Of a stretch of 64,000 bases of DNA, positions 54,201-62,800 are shown one piece after another. The stretch spans positions 46,456 through 110,455 of the forward strand of contig NZ_JARSBP010000011.1 in the NCBI RefSeq assembly GCF_029623955.1, in the 5' to 3' direction. The position numbers were made by a program, and so were the translations under genes. The number at the start of each line of letters is the position of its first letter. Position 1 is the stretch's first letter. The notes beneath the pieces were generated by a model, which was not told where the DNA came from, did not search any database, and was given only the letters and a program-made list of their open reading frames with translations. This DNA is from Mycobacterium sp. 236(2023). GTDB taxonomy: Bacteria > Actinomycetota > Actinomycetes > Mycobacteriales > Mycobacteriaceae.

Positions 54201-54431
54201 CGCCTCATCGTCGACCAGATCGGCGTCATCCTGCGCCGCACCGTCGACCCGGACCGTCCGATCGCCGAGTACGGCCTGGATTCCCTTGGCGTACTGGAGG
54301 TCCGGACCAGGATCGAGGCCGAGACGGGTGTGCGGGTCGCGACGACAGACATCACCACTGTGCGTGCCCTCGCCGAGAACCTGGCATCGGTGCTCACCGA
54401 AGAACTGCTCGTGGACGGGGGTGCGCACTGA
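48219..54431 (+). CDS. Highly reducing type I polyketide synthase (KS-AT-DH-ER-KR-ACP)
   Basis: 2070 residues from the GTG at 48219, which has AGGTAGGGAA just upstream; a GTG seven codons earlier is possible. Domains: KS with DSACSSG (Cys near 178), EAHGTGT and NFGHSQSASG; AT with GHSMGEVAAAV (Ser near 619) and VASHSPQV, where the xASH form predicts methylmalonyl-CoA; DH with DHQIHHVAAYPAAAFCEMA (near 927); ER with HSATGGVGQAAIAIARAAGA (near 1526); KR with GGMGGLGLYIAEKLA (near 1731); ACP with YGLDSLGVLE (Ser near 2022). This is the Mas/Pks2/Pks5 architecture that makes multimethyl-branched fatty acids iteratively. No loading or thioesterase domain, so starter supply and release need partners. 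Stop overlaps the papA ATG. Confidence 0.95.
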   Translation: MVERSLTPIAVIGMGCRLPGGIESPQRLWESLLRGADLVTEVPVDRWDADEYYDPEPGVPGRSVSKWGGFLDDVAGFDAEFFGISEREATAIDPQHRLLLESSWEAIEHAGIDPATLAGTRTGVFVGMTHNDYQLVTADADAIAGPYGFTGSNYGLASGRIAFHLGAHGPACTVDSACSSGLLAVHMACRSLHDGESSLALAGGVNILLEPRKLSSGSAQGMLSATGRCRAFDADADGFVSGEAAVMLLFKRLPDALRDGDRVLGVVRGTATNQDGRTVNIATPSQTAQTAVYRTALDAAGIDPATVGYVEAHGTGTSVGDPIEYASLADVYGTEAPCALGSAKTNFGHSQSASGVVGLMKAVLALGHGEVPPNLHFRKLSDETAQIDTALFVPQEVTSWPQAGDHPRRAAVSSYGLSGTNVHIVLEQAPAQAISEQDVATAAGPWLVPLSATSPEALCSTASQLADWVDAQSGLDVRDLAYTLGRRRAHRTVRTAVLAGTTEELVTALRGIASGDTAPQATAPGSDRGPVWVFSGQGSQWASMGEALIASEPVFAAALAEIEPLIAAESGFSVTEALSAAEAVAGIDRVQPTVFALQVALARTLAAYGVRPAAVIGHSMGEVAAAVISGAHTLEDGVKVICRRSRLMQRIADGDETGGAMASVELPAQQVLSELAARGAGDVVLSVIASPQSAVIGGARSTITTLVGEWEARGIMAREVAVEVASHSPQVDPILDELTDALEDLEPAEPLLPYYSATLYDPREPADYDAYYWADNLRHAVRFAAAVQAALEDGHRVFAELSPHPLLIHAVDQNAKSLDVTAVALATMRRGQELPHGLREVLADLYGAGAAIDFSALYPHGRLVDAPLPVWTHRQLMLDRETPRQVVGAITAAHPLLGAHVRIAEDPEHHAWQADVGTDSHPWLADHQIHHVAAYPAAAFCEMAVAAARAVLGEAAEVRDVSFEAALLLDGATTIASSAVRNAPSAAQFTVHTLIEGERVRHAAATLAQAGDVFQPAPLDIPALLTAHPHTIDGPALRTWFDERGVQYGPAFAGLDAVHTSNEGTSVLAEVALPGSLRSQQGAYGIQPALLDACFQAVGAHPNLQADSTGILMLPLGVRQVRLWGSARSARYCHIAVTTVTTSGVEANLDILDESGVVLMSLTGLQLGTGRSASARQERTFNDRLLGIDWHREELPDVHGAGDGRWLVISTSRSTDERSGDLASALRGRGADVSIATWPVEDIAHQAITGVVAVVSGHGAEAVSRLVDVGRCVADIAGAPPRMYALTSNAQSVTPDDEVNLDQAGVRGLMRVLGVEHPGLRATQIDVDDHTEIDLIAAQLMTGSDEDETAWRDGGWYVARLNPSPVRPDDRYVTTVKHDSDGMRLRIRKPGDLQSLELVAVDRTAPGPGQIEVSVSASNLNFADVLVAYGRYPSFEGRMPELGGDFAGVVTRVGPGVTTHQMGDRVAGITADGAWATFVNCDADLAVTLPAGLTEDRAAAVPSAHATAWYSLHDLARISSADKVLIHSATGGVGQAAIAIARAAGAQIFATAGSAERRELLRSMGIDHVYDSRSVEFADQIRRDTDGYGVDIVLNSLPGAAQQAGLELLSFGGRFVELGKRDIYGDNKIGLYAFRRNLSFFAVDLALLTLTRPDVVRRVLATVFDKIAAGDLPLPETTHYPLTDAATAIRAMGAAEHTGKLVVDVPREGDSRVVVPPQQAVAFRNDGAYIISGGMGGLGLYIAEKLADLGCGRIVLTGRSAPGAEALAAIDRIRRSGAEVEVCLGDISDADAAERAVAVATSSGRPVRGVLHAAAVVEDAALANITDNLISRCWAPKVTGAWNLHDATVGQPLDWFCMFSSAAAMVGSPGQGAYAAANSWLDAFAHWRRAHGLPANTIAWGAWAEIGRGQAVAQNAAMAIAPRDGAFALESLLRLNRGYTGYAPIAGVPWLTEFAQHSKFAEAFRSLGDTRSQGSAFLLELRTLAPEEWGGRLRRLIVDQIGVILRRTVDPDRPIAEYGLDSLGVLEVRTRIEAETGVRVATTDITTVRALAENLASVLTEELLVDGGAH

Positions 54432-55873
54432 TGGTGGCGTTGAGGTCGATTCATGACTGGGTGGGCGAACCGGGCCGCGTGGTGTCCTGGCATCCATCGC
54501 CCGCGTCGAGCGCCAAGATGCGTGACGCGCCGGTCAGCCATGTTCCGGTGAGTTACCAACAGCAACAGCACATCCGGACGTTCCGCAGGCGGCAGGCCGC
54601 CGGCGCCGGGATGGCGCGACTGAACACCCCCACATGGGACATGCCCGGCCAGTGCGATCAGCGGGCGATGTCGCACGTCCTGAACGCCTACCTGCGACGC
54701 CACGACACCTACCACAGCAGGTTCGAGCTGACCGCCGACGACGAGGTCGTCCGCCACACGCTGAAGAGTCCGCGAGATCTGAAGTTCGTGCCGAACGACC
54801 ACGGCGACATGACTGCGGCGCAATGGCGTTCACACGTCCTGAACACCCCGGACCCGCTGCAGTGGGACTGCTTCACTTTCGGGATCATCCAGCGCAGGGA
54901 CCACTTCACGTTCTACATCAGCGTCGACCACGTGCACACGGACGCGTTGTTCATGTGCGTGGTGCTCGTCGAGATCCACATGATGTACCTCACGCTCGTC
55001 AACGGCGGGGCGCCGATCGCGCTGCAGGAACCCGGCAGTTACGACGACTTCTGCGTCAAGCAGCGCCGTTACACGGCCGCGCTGACCCTGGAGTCGCCCG
55101 AGGTCAAGGACTGGATCGCCTTCGCCGAGCGCAATGACGGTGCCCTGCCGCAGTTCCCGCTGCCGCTGGGTGACCCGTCGGTCCCGTGCGGCGGCGACAT
55201 GATCGTGACGCAACTGCTCGATGCCAAGCAGAGCAGGCGTTTCGACGCGGTCTGCACCACCGAAGGAGTCCGGTTCAGCGGGGGAGTGCTCGCCTGCGCC
55301 GCGCTGGCCGATCACGAGTTCACCGGGGCCCCCGTCTTTTACGGCATCACCCCGACGACGACGCGCAGCACCCCTGCCGAGTTCATGACCACAGGTTGGT
55401 TCACCGGCCTGGTGCCGTTCACAGTGCCGGTGGGCGCAGGCTCTTTCGGCGCCACCGCACGCAGCGCCCAGGCGTCCTTCGACGCCGGTATCGATCTCGC
55501 GCATGTGCCGTTCGACCGGGTACTCGAACTGGCCGACGGCCGATTCGGCCTGCGCGGCGCGGGGCCCGGCGTCCAGATGGTGTCCTACCTCGACGCAGGT
55601 CTGCCCCCGCTGTCGCCGGCGATCATCGCGGAGTGGGAGCGGCTGAACGGAAAGGTGTACTGCGACAGCAGGTCCGCCGACCAGGTCGGAATGTGGGTGA
55701 ACCGGACGGAGCGGGAGACGGTCATCACCGTCGCGTTCCCCGACAACCCCGTCGCCCGTGAATCGGTGCAGCGCTACCTCAACGTCCTCAAACAGATCTA
55801 CGCCCGGATCGCCGCCGAAGCGGAGAACACCCGGCCCGCCGGCCATTCGCGGGCGCTGTCCGTGAGGACCTGA
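54431..55873 (+). CDS. PapA-type polyketide-associated acyltransferase
   Basis: 480 residues. Condensation-domain fold of Pap acyltransferases: N-terminal VPVSYQQQQHIRTFRRRQAAG, the catalytic HxxxD in SVDHVHTDALF, later YGITPTTTRSTPAEFMTTGWFTGLVPFTVPV and DQVGMWVNRTERE. In the sulfolipid, DAT/PAT and trehalose polyphleate pathways such enzymes move PKS-made acyl chains onto trehalose. Coupled to the PKS by a TGATG overlap, so it probably accepts that PKS's product directly. The acceptor sugar is not shown. Confidence 0.88.
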   Translation: MVALRSIHDWVGEPGRVVSWHPSPASSAKMRDAPVSHVPVSYQQQQHIRTFRRRQAAGAGMARLNTPTWDMPGQCDQRAMSHVLNAYLRRHDTYHSRFELTADDEVVRHTLKSPRDLKFVPNDHGDMTAAQWRSHVLNTPDPLQWDCFTFGIIQRRDHFTFYISVDHVHTDALFMCVVLVEIHMMYLTLVNGGAPIALQEPGSYDDFCVKQRRYTAALTLESPEVKDWIAFAERNDGALPQFPLPLGDPSVPCGGDMIVTQLLDAKQSRRFDAVCTTEGVRFSGGVLACAALADHEFTGAPVFYGITPTTTRSTPAEFMTTGWFTGLVPFTVPVGAGSFGATARSAQASFDAGIDLAHVPFDRVLELADGRFGLRGAGPGVQMVSYLDAGLPPLSPAIIAEWERLNGKVYCDSRSADQVGMWVNRTERETVITVAFPDNPVARESVQRYLNVLKQIYARIAAEAENTRPAGHSRALSVRT

Positions 55874-55874
55874 C

Positions 55875-57215
55875 GTGGCGGTGCTCGACTACGTCGATCA
55901 GGCCATGTATCTGGGTCTGCGGGCCACCGGCCAGGCCGCGGCGATGCAATGCATATGGCTCTACGAGCATCCGATCGACCTCGACGCGGTGCGGCGTTTT
56001 CACCGCGACTTCGGCAACGGACTGTGGGGCCGCTGCATCGAGCGGTCTGCCGTGCCGTTCGGCCGCCACCGGTGGGTCGGATCGGTCCGGCCTCCCGCCG
56101 ATGTGGACATCGAGGCGCAGCCGAGGCCGCGTGCCGATCTCGGGGACTGGCTCGACGAAAGGGCGGTCGTGCCGGTCGATCCGGAGTGGGGGCCCAGCTG
56201 GCATCTCGGGGTACTGCCGATGACAGACGGTTCGACCGCCGTGTGCCTGACCATGTCGCACTGCATCAGCGACGGTGGCGGAGCCGTCGCGACGATCCTC
56301 GACGCCATCGCCGGTGAAGTCCGTGACTTCGGGTACCCGCCGCCGCGTTCGCGCTCGCGCCGTCGCGCTGTCGTCGAGGACCTGCGTCAGAGCAGAAGTG
56401 ACTTCGGTGAGGTGAAACGCACTCTGGCCGCCGCCGGGCGCATCGCGCGCCGGCGCTTGAGGGACCGGCAGCCGGGGTCGGGACCGAAGAACCGGGACGC
56501 CGGAAAAGCATTCGACGACACCCGCCATGTCGCGGTGCCGTCGCTGTCGGTCTTCGTCGATCTCGCCGACTGGGATGCGCGCGCAGAAGCGCTCGGAGGC
56601 AACACCTATTCGCTGCTCGCCGGCTTCTGCGCTCGGTTGGCCGCCGCGATGGACCGTCGCGCCGCGGACGGGAAAGTGCCGCTGATCATTCCGATCAACG
56701 ACCGCACCGACGCCGAGGACACCCGGGCCAATGCCGTGCAATTGGCCAGCGTGCGCATCGATCCCGCCGTGGTGTGCCGCGATCTCTCCGGTGCGCGTGC
56801 CGAGATCAGGCGAACGCTCACGACTCTGGGCGAGGTGCCCGAGGACGCCGAACAGCTGCTGCCACTGATTCCGTTCATGCCGAGGAAGGCGGTCAGGCGC
56901 GGCGCCGAGATGGCGTTCAGCTTCGGCGAGCATCCCGTGTCCTGTTCCAACATGGGTGACGTGTCGGCCGACATCGCCCGGCTCGACGGCAGTGACGCCG
57001 AGTACGTGCTGATGCGCGGTGTCGATCAGCACGTCACGCGTCGGGTACTCGAGCAGCGGCACGGCCTGCTCACGATCGTGAGCGCGCGTGTCGGCGGCCG
57101 GATCTCGCTCGCCGTTGTCGGCTACGCGGCAGGAGTTCCGAACACGAGGGCCGGGCTGCAGGAGCGTGTCGAGCGCACGCTGTCCGATTTCGAACTCACC
57201 GGCGTGGTCGTCTGA
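55875..57215 (+). CDS. HxxxDG acyltransferase, copy 1 (condensation/WS-DGAT-like)
   Basis: 446 residues, GTG start one base after papA. Starts VLDYVDQAMYLGLRATGQ, then the catalytic motif MSHCISDGGGAV (HxxxDG) near residue 130 and IPINDRTDAEDTRANAV in the C-terminal half. This layout resembles wax-ester-synthase/DGAT-like and Pap-type acyltransferases, which esterify alcohols with CoA- or carrier-bound acyl groups. Closely related to the next gene. Likely adds a further acyl group to the locus product (inference). Confidence 0.78.
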   Translation: MAVLDYVDQAMYLGLRATGQAAAMQCIWLYEHPIDLDAVRRFHRDFGNGLWGRCIERSAVPFGRHRWVGSVRPPADVDIEAQPRPRADLGDWLDERAVVPVDPEWGPSWHLGVLPMTDGSTAVCLTMSHCISDGGGAVATILDAIAGEVRDFGYPPPRSRSRRRAVVEDLRQSRSDFGEVKRTLAAAGRIARRRLRDRQPGSGPKNRDAGKAFDDTRHVAVPSLSVFVDLADWDARAEALGGNTYSLLAGFCARLAAAMDRRAADGKVPLIIPINDRTDAEDTRANAVQLASVRIDPAVVCRDLSGARAEIRRTLTTLGEVPEDAEQLLPLIPFMPRKAVRRGAEMAFSFGEHPVSCSNMGDVSADIARLDGSDAEYVLMRGVDQHVTRRVLEQRHGLLTIVSARVGGRISLAVVGYAAGVPNTRAGLQERVERTLSDFELTGVVV

Positions 57216-57216
57216 C

Positions 57217-58539
57217 ATGCGTGCCGACCGGCTCTCCTACATCGACCAGGCCACCCACCTGTCCCTGCGTGCGACGGGGCAGGGTCAGGTGGTGCAGCTC
57301 GCCTGGGTGTACGAGCACCCGTTGGACCACATCGGGCTCAAGCGGTTCCACGAGAACTTCGGTTATGGACTGGCGGGCAGGCGGATCGAGCGTTCGCCGC
57401 TTCCGTTCGGCCGGCACCGGTGGATCTCATCGACCGGGCCCGCGTGCGACATCGATATCGCCGACGAGCGGCCACCGTCGGCGTTGAGCGACTGGCTCGA
57501 CGAACGGTCACAGGTGCCGGTGGATCCCGAGGTGGGCCCGGGCTGGCACCTCGGCGTGCTGCCGATGGCCGACGGCACATCGGCCGTGACGCTCGTCGCA
57601 TCGCACTGTCTGACCGACGGCCTCGGCCTGGCGCAGACGCTGGTCGAAGCGATCACCGGGTCCGTGCGCCATTTCGGCTACCAGCCGGCACACGCGCGCA
57701 CGCGCCGGCAGGCCATCTCCGAGGACGCGCGTGAGGCGCTACGCGGGCTGAAACTGGCGGGCCGCGCCGTCGTGGCTGCGGTCCGGCTGGCGCGCAAGCG
57801 AACCGGAGAGAACCCGTCGCCGAGAACGTCCCGGAGGGCTTCGGTGGGCTCTTCGGAAGAAATCGTCGTGGTGCCCACCGTCTCCGTGGTGGTCGCGCTC
57901 GACGAGTGGGATCGCGGAGCCGAAAAGCTCGGGGGTAACAGTCATTCGCTGTTCGCCGGTTTCTCCGCCGGGCTCGCCCGCCGCATGGAACGCTGCCGGG
58001 CGGACGGCTCGGTGGACCTCGTGTTCGCACTGTCCGACCGGACGCTCGATGACACCAGGGCCAACGCGCTGCGGTTCGCCGGCGTCAACGTCGACCCGGT
58101 GGGTGCGGCGGCCAGCCTGACGGAGGCGCGCGCCGCGATCCGTGACGCCGTCGCCACATTGCGTACGAACCCCGACGAGACGTTCGCGTTGCAGCCGTTG
58201 ACGCCCTTCGTCCCGAAGCGGGCGGTCAGGGGGATGGGCGCGACGGTGTTCGGCCCCCTCCCGGTGTCCTGCTCCAGCGTGGGCGAACTGCCCGAGATCG
58301 GTTTCCAGATCGACGGGACCGTCGCCGAACACGGCTACCTTCGGGCGGTGGACCAGAACGTCCGCCGGTCGGAGATCGAGCGGGGTGGGCAGCTGGTGCT
58401 CGTGGCGGGCCGGTGCGGCGGCAACATGGTCATCGGTGTCACGGCCTACCAACCGGGTGCGACCAACACGAAGCCCCGCCTGCGTGAACTGGCCGCCACC
58501 GTTCTGGCCGAGTTCGGCATCACCGGCGAGGTGCTTTGA
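57217..58539 (+). CDS. HxxxDG acyltransferase, copy 2 (tandem paralogue)
   Basis: 440 residues from the ATG at 57217; the frame is open further upstream but overlaps copy 1. N-terminus RLSYIDQATHLSLRATGQ, catalytic ASHCLTDGLGLAQ, and FALSDRTLDDTRANALRFAG parallel copy 1 throughout, as does GRHRW in both near residue 60. A clear tandem duplication followed by divergence, suggesting two acylation sites or two acyl donors. Fourth gene of pks-papA-acyltransferase-acyltransferase; its last 20 bases overlap the convergent glycosyltransferase. Confidence 0.78.
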   Translation: MRADRLSYIDQATHLSLRATGQGQVVQLAWVYEHPLDHIGLKRFHENFGYGLAGRRIERSPLPFGRHRWISSTGPACDIDIADERPPSALSDWLDERSQVPVDPEVGPGWHLGVLPMADGTSAVTLVASHCLTDGLGLAQTLVEAITGSVRHFGYQPAHARTRRQAISEDAREALRGLKLAGRAVVAAVRLARKRTGENPSPRTSRRASVGSSEEIVVVPTVSVVVALDEWDRGAEKLGGNSHSLFAGFSAGLARRMERCRADGSVDLVFALSDRTLDDTRANALRFAGVNVDPVGAAASLTEARAAIRDAVATLRTNPDETFALQPLTPFVPKRAVRGMGATVFGPLPVSCSSVGELPEIGFQIDGTVAEHGYLRAVDQNVRRSEIERGGQLVLVAGRCGGNMVIGVTAYQPGATNTKPRLRELAATVLAEFGITGEVL

Positions 58540-59785
58540 CCGGGATTCGACCTTTCACCGCCGAAGCTTCGAGGAGATCAGCTGCGGCGGAAACACTCTG
58601 CTCGGGCGTCGCCATGCGTGCGGCCAGCTCGCGGGCGCGTTGCGCTGCCGCCGGCATCAGCACCCTACGAAGCCCGGCGCGCAGTGAATCGGCAGTCACC
58701 GACGTGAAGCGCTGCGAGGTGCCCACCCCCAGCCGCTTGACGCATGCCGCCCAGACCGGCTGTTCGGCGCCGATCCACAGCACGAAAGTCGGTGCGCCCG
58801 CGCGTAATCCGGCTGCGGTGGTGCCTGCGCCACCGTGGTGGACGACGGCACCGCACCGTGGGAACACCTCCGCATGATTCACCGCAGGCACCACCCTGAC
58901 ATGCTCGGCGGGCGCTGTCTCGTCGAGATCCCAGACGCCCGAGCAGATCAGCGCGCGCTCACCCAGCTCCGCGCACACCGCCGAGATCATCTGCACCGCA
59001 GCGGCCGGCGATTCGACGGGCATGCTGCCGAAGCCAAAATAGATCGGTGCGGAACCGGCGTCGATCCAGGCCGACGTTTCTGCGTCGGTGCCGGTGTTGA
59101 GCCTCAACGTCATCGCGCCGGTGAGGGGCCTCTGCCCGGCCCATTGGTCGGCGAGACCGGGGAAGAGCTGCGGGTCGTAGGCCTGGATTTCGAGGGCGCC
59201 GTCGTCGATCATGCGGCGGATCGCCCGTACCCGGGACTTCGGCAGACCGAGTTCGTGACGCTGGGCATCCTCGGCGGGGCGGATCACTCGCCAGTGTCCG
59301 GATTCGACCGCCGGCCAGATTGCGCGGACCACTGGCGCCGGCAGTGGGACCGGCAGGACATGGGTGTTGGCGCGGAACGGGAAATAGTGCAGGGCGGCGA
59401 GCGGAATGCCCTGGTGTTCGGCGACATTGGCGGCCAGCTCCTGATAGGTGGTGCCCGTCAGGATCAGGTCCGCGTCGTCAGACAGGGCGACAAGTGTTCG
59501 GCTCATCTCCGTCCAGCCGTCCGTCATGTAGTCGCGGACGTCGCGCAGCGCCGTGAGGGGATGCCGGATCCGGAACGGCTCACGGAAGACATCCGCCTCC
59601 AGCTGCTGCTGCGAATCGACCCCGTAAGCGACCGAGGGGCCGAGCCCGACGCCATCGACGAACGACACGAGGTTGGGCGGCACCGCCATTCGCACCTCGT
59701 GACCGCGGCGGAGCAACTCGAGGGAGACGGCGGCTGCGGGCTCGACGTCGCCCCGGGTCCCGTGGACGGCCACCGCGAACCTCAC
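58520..59785 (-). CDS. GT1-family glycosyltransferase (UGT/GPL type)
   Basis: 421 residues from the GTG at 59785, with GGAAGGA upstream on that strand; the longer frame beyond overlaps mmpL. GT-B fold: N-terminal RFAVAVHGTRGDVEPAAAVSLELLRRGHEV, and the sugar-nucleotide motif VHHGGAGTTAAGLRAGAPTFVLWIGAEQPVWA. This is the type that glycosylates glycopeptidolipids and phenolic glycolipids in mycobacteria (Gtf1-3, Rv2958c, Rv2962c). It would add a sugar to a lipid or hydroxy-acyl product of the locus. Divergent from mmpL (25-bp gap). Confidence 0.88.
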   Translation of the reverse strand: MRFAVAVHGTRGDVEPAAAVSLELLRRGHEVRMAVPPNLVSFVDGVGLGPSVAYGVDSQQQLEADVFREPFRIRHPLTALRDVRDYMTDGWTEMSRTLVALSDDADLILTGTTYQELAANVAEHQGIPLAALHYFPFRANTHVLPVPLPAPVVRAIWPAVESGHWRVIRPAEDAQRHELGLPKSRVRAIRRMIDDGALEIQAYDPQLFPGLADQWAGQRPLTGAMTLRLNTGTDAETSAWIDAGSAPIYFGFGSMPVESPAAAVQMISAVCAELGERALICSGVWDLDETAPAEHVRVVPAVNHAEVFPRCGAVVHHGGAGTTAAGLRAGAPTFVLWIGAEQPVWAACVKRLGVGTSQRFTSVTADSLRAGLRRVLMPAAAQRARELAARMATPEQSVSAAADLLEASAVKGRIPVKAPRR

Positions 59786-59810
59786 GTGTCGTCCTTCCCT
59801 GGAGTCCGAA

Positions 59811-62800
59811 GTGCCTGAGCACGGGGGCCTTCCGGCGCTGGGCCGGGCGATCGTCCGCCACCCCGTCGTCGTGATCGTAGCCTGGGTTGCCGTCGCGATA
59901 CTGTTGTTCCTCACGGTGCCACCGTTGGGCCTTGTCGCACAGAAGAACCCGCCGCCGTTCCTGCCGGAGGACTCGCCGGTCTTCATCGCGAGCCAGAAGA
60001 TGGAGACGGCGTTCGGGGAAGCCGGGTCCGGCAACGTCGCCGTCGTCATCCTCAGCAACGAGAACGGGCTGACGCCTGCCGACGAAGCCGTCTACCGCAC
60101 CGTCGTCGACGATCTGAAGGCCGACACTGCCAACGTCGAGTCCGTTCAGGATTTCATCGCGACCCCTGAACTGCGGCAGGTGATGTCGAGCGAGGACGGC
60201 AAAGCGTGGAATCTCCCGGTCAGCATGACCGGATCGATGGGTGCGCCGTCGGGTCAGGAGGCCTACCGCCAGGTCGCCACACTGGTCAAAGACGCCACGG
60301 CGAACACCACGCTCACGGCGAACCTCGTCGGTGCGGCGGCCACGTTCGAGGACATCAACGCGATCGGCGCGCGAGACCAGATCATCATCGAGATCTCGAC
60401 GGTGATCACGGTCCTGCTGATCCTCATCGTCGTGTACCGGAATCTGGTGGCGATGATCATCCCGTTGCTCACCATCGGGGTCTCCCTGGTGATCGCGCAG
60501 CAGATCGTGGCGGCCCTCGGCGAGCTCGGTCTCGGCCTAGGCCCGCAGACCATGGTGCTGATGACGGGCATGATGATGGGCGCCGGAATCGACTACGCCG
60601 TCTTTCTTTTCAGCCGATATCAGGAGCTCGTAAGATCGGGCTTGAAGTCGGATGACGCACTCGTGGAGGCGCTGCGATCCATCGGCGAAGTGATCGCCGG
60701 GTCGGCGGGAACCGTGGCGCTGACGTTCCTCGCTCTGTCCTTTGCGACCCTCGGAGTCTTCTCGACCATCGGACCGGCGCTGGCGATCACGATCGCGATC
60801 GGCTTCCTGGCGTCGATCACGCTGCTGCCCGCGTTCATCGTGCTGGCCGGCCGGCGCGGGTGGATCAAGCCACGCAAACAGGAACTCACTCGCCAATTCT
60901 GGCGCCGCTCCGGCATCAACATCGTGCGCAAGCCCGTCGCACACCTGATGGCGAGCCTGCTGCTGCTCGGCGGGCTGGCCTCGTGTGTGGTGTTCATGAA
61001 CTACAACTTCGACGACCGCCAGTCCCTGCCCGACGACGCCCAGAGCAACCTCGGATACGAGGCGATGAACCGGCATTTCCCGATCAGCACGACGCTGCAG
61101 CAGTTCATCCTGGTTCATTCGCCGGACCAGGATCTGCGCACGCCGAAGGCGCTGGCTGACATGGAGCAGATGGCCGGCCGCATCGCGCAGGTGCCGGACA
61201 TCGACATGGTCCGTGGGATCACCCGTCCGTCGGGGGAGACGCTCGAGCAGGCCCGCGCGACGTATCAGGCGGGTGAGGTCGGAGGGAAACTGCGCGAGGC
61301 GTCGACGCTCATCAACGACAATGACGGTAACCTGCACACGCTCAGTGACGGCGCAGGCCAGCTCGCCGACGTTCTCAACGAGATCCGCAACGGCGTGGTG
61401 GGTGCGCTGGGCAGTGTGCGTGGGCTGGCCGGGGCGCTCGACGACATGTCGACCCGATTCGGCGGCACGAAGACGCTTGAGGAGATCGACAAGACGGCCA
61501 GCCTGGTCGGCAACATGCGCTCTCTCGGTGATGCGCTGAGCGAGAACGTCACCCGTGTCAAAGACCTCTATGCCTGGGCCACGCCCGTCGTCAACGGCCT
61601 CAACACCAGCCTGACATGCAACCTGGACGCAGCCTGCGTGAAGGCCCGCGCAGAGCTGCAGCGCCTGGCGGCTGCGCGCGATGACATCGCGCTCGACCGG
61701 ATGGCCGAGCTGGCCCGCCAACTGCAGACCACCGACGGTACGGACTCGGTGTCGGAGGCGCTGCGCGGCATCGGTGAAAACCTCACTGCGGCAACGCAAG
61801 CTGCCCGCGATCTCGGCATCGCGGAACCGGGCGGGGTGCAGAAGCAACTGGACACCATGCTCGAAGGTGCGAACACCCTTGCAGACTCGAGCCGTCAGCT
61901 CGCCGAGGGCGTCCAGCTGCTCGTCGACCAGACCCGGCAGCTGGGCGGCGGGCTGAACCAGGCGTCGTCCTTCCTGCTCGCGATGCGTACCGACGCGGCG
62001 GAACCACCGATGTCCGGGTTCTACATTCCGCCTGAGGTCCTGACGCAGCAGGAGTTCGAGAAGGCGGCCAAGCTGTTCGTGTCAGAGGACGGCCGCACCG
62101 TGCGGTATCTGGTGCAGACCGCGCTGAATCCGTTCGGCCGTGACGCGATGGATCAGGTGTCCGACATCATCGCCGCTGCTGAAAGTGCGCGCCCGAATAC
62201 GGCTTTGGCCAACGCCGAGATCTCGATGGTCGGCTTCTCCGCGGTGAACGCGGATGTTCGGCAGTACTATTCCGCCGACAGTCGCTTCATCATGATCTCC
62301 ACGCTTGTCGTCGTGTTCGTCATTCTGGCGCTGCTGCTCCGGGCGATCGTCGCGCCGCTGTACCTGGTGGCCACGGTGATCCTGTCGTACGGTTCGGCGC
62401 TCGGCATCGGCGTGATCCTGTTCCAGTTCATCCTCGGTGAGGAATTGCATTGGAGTGTGCCGGGATTGGCGTTCCTGGTCCTGGTGGCCGTCGGTGCCGA
62501 CTACAACCTGCTGCTGATTTCGCGGATCAGGGACGAGGCGGGTAAGGGCGTGCGTACCGGCGTCATCCGGACAGTCGGCGCGACGGGCGGCGTGATCACG
62601 TCGGCAGGGCTGATCTTCGCGGCGTCCATGCTGGCGCTGACCGTGAGCAGCATCAGCACGATCGTGCAGATGGGCTTCGTCATCGGGGTCGGGTTACTGC
62701 TGGACACGTTCGTGGTGCGGACTGTGACGGTACCTGCGGCGTGCGTGCTGATCGGCGATGCGAACTGGTGGCCGTCGAAGGGGCCGCGGGCGGTGCGGAA

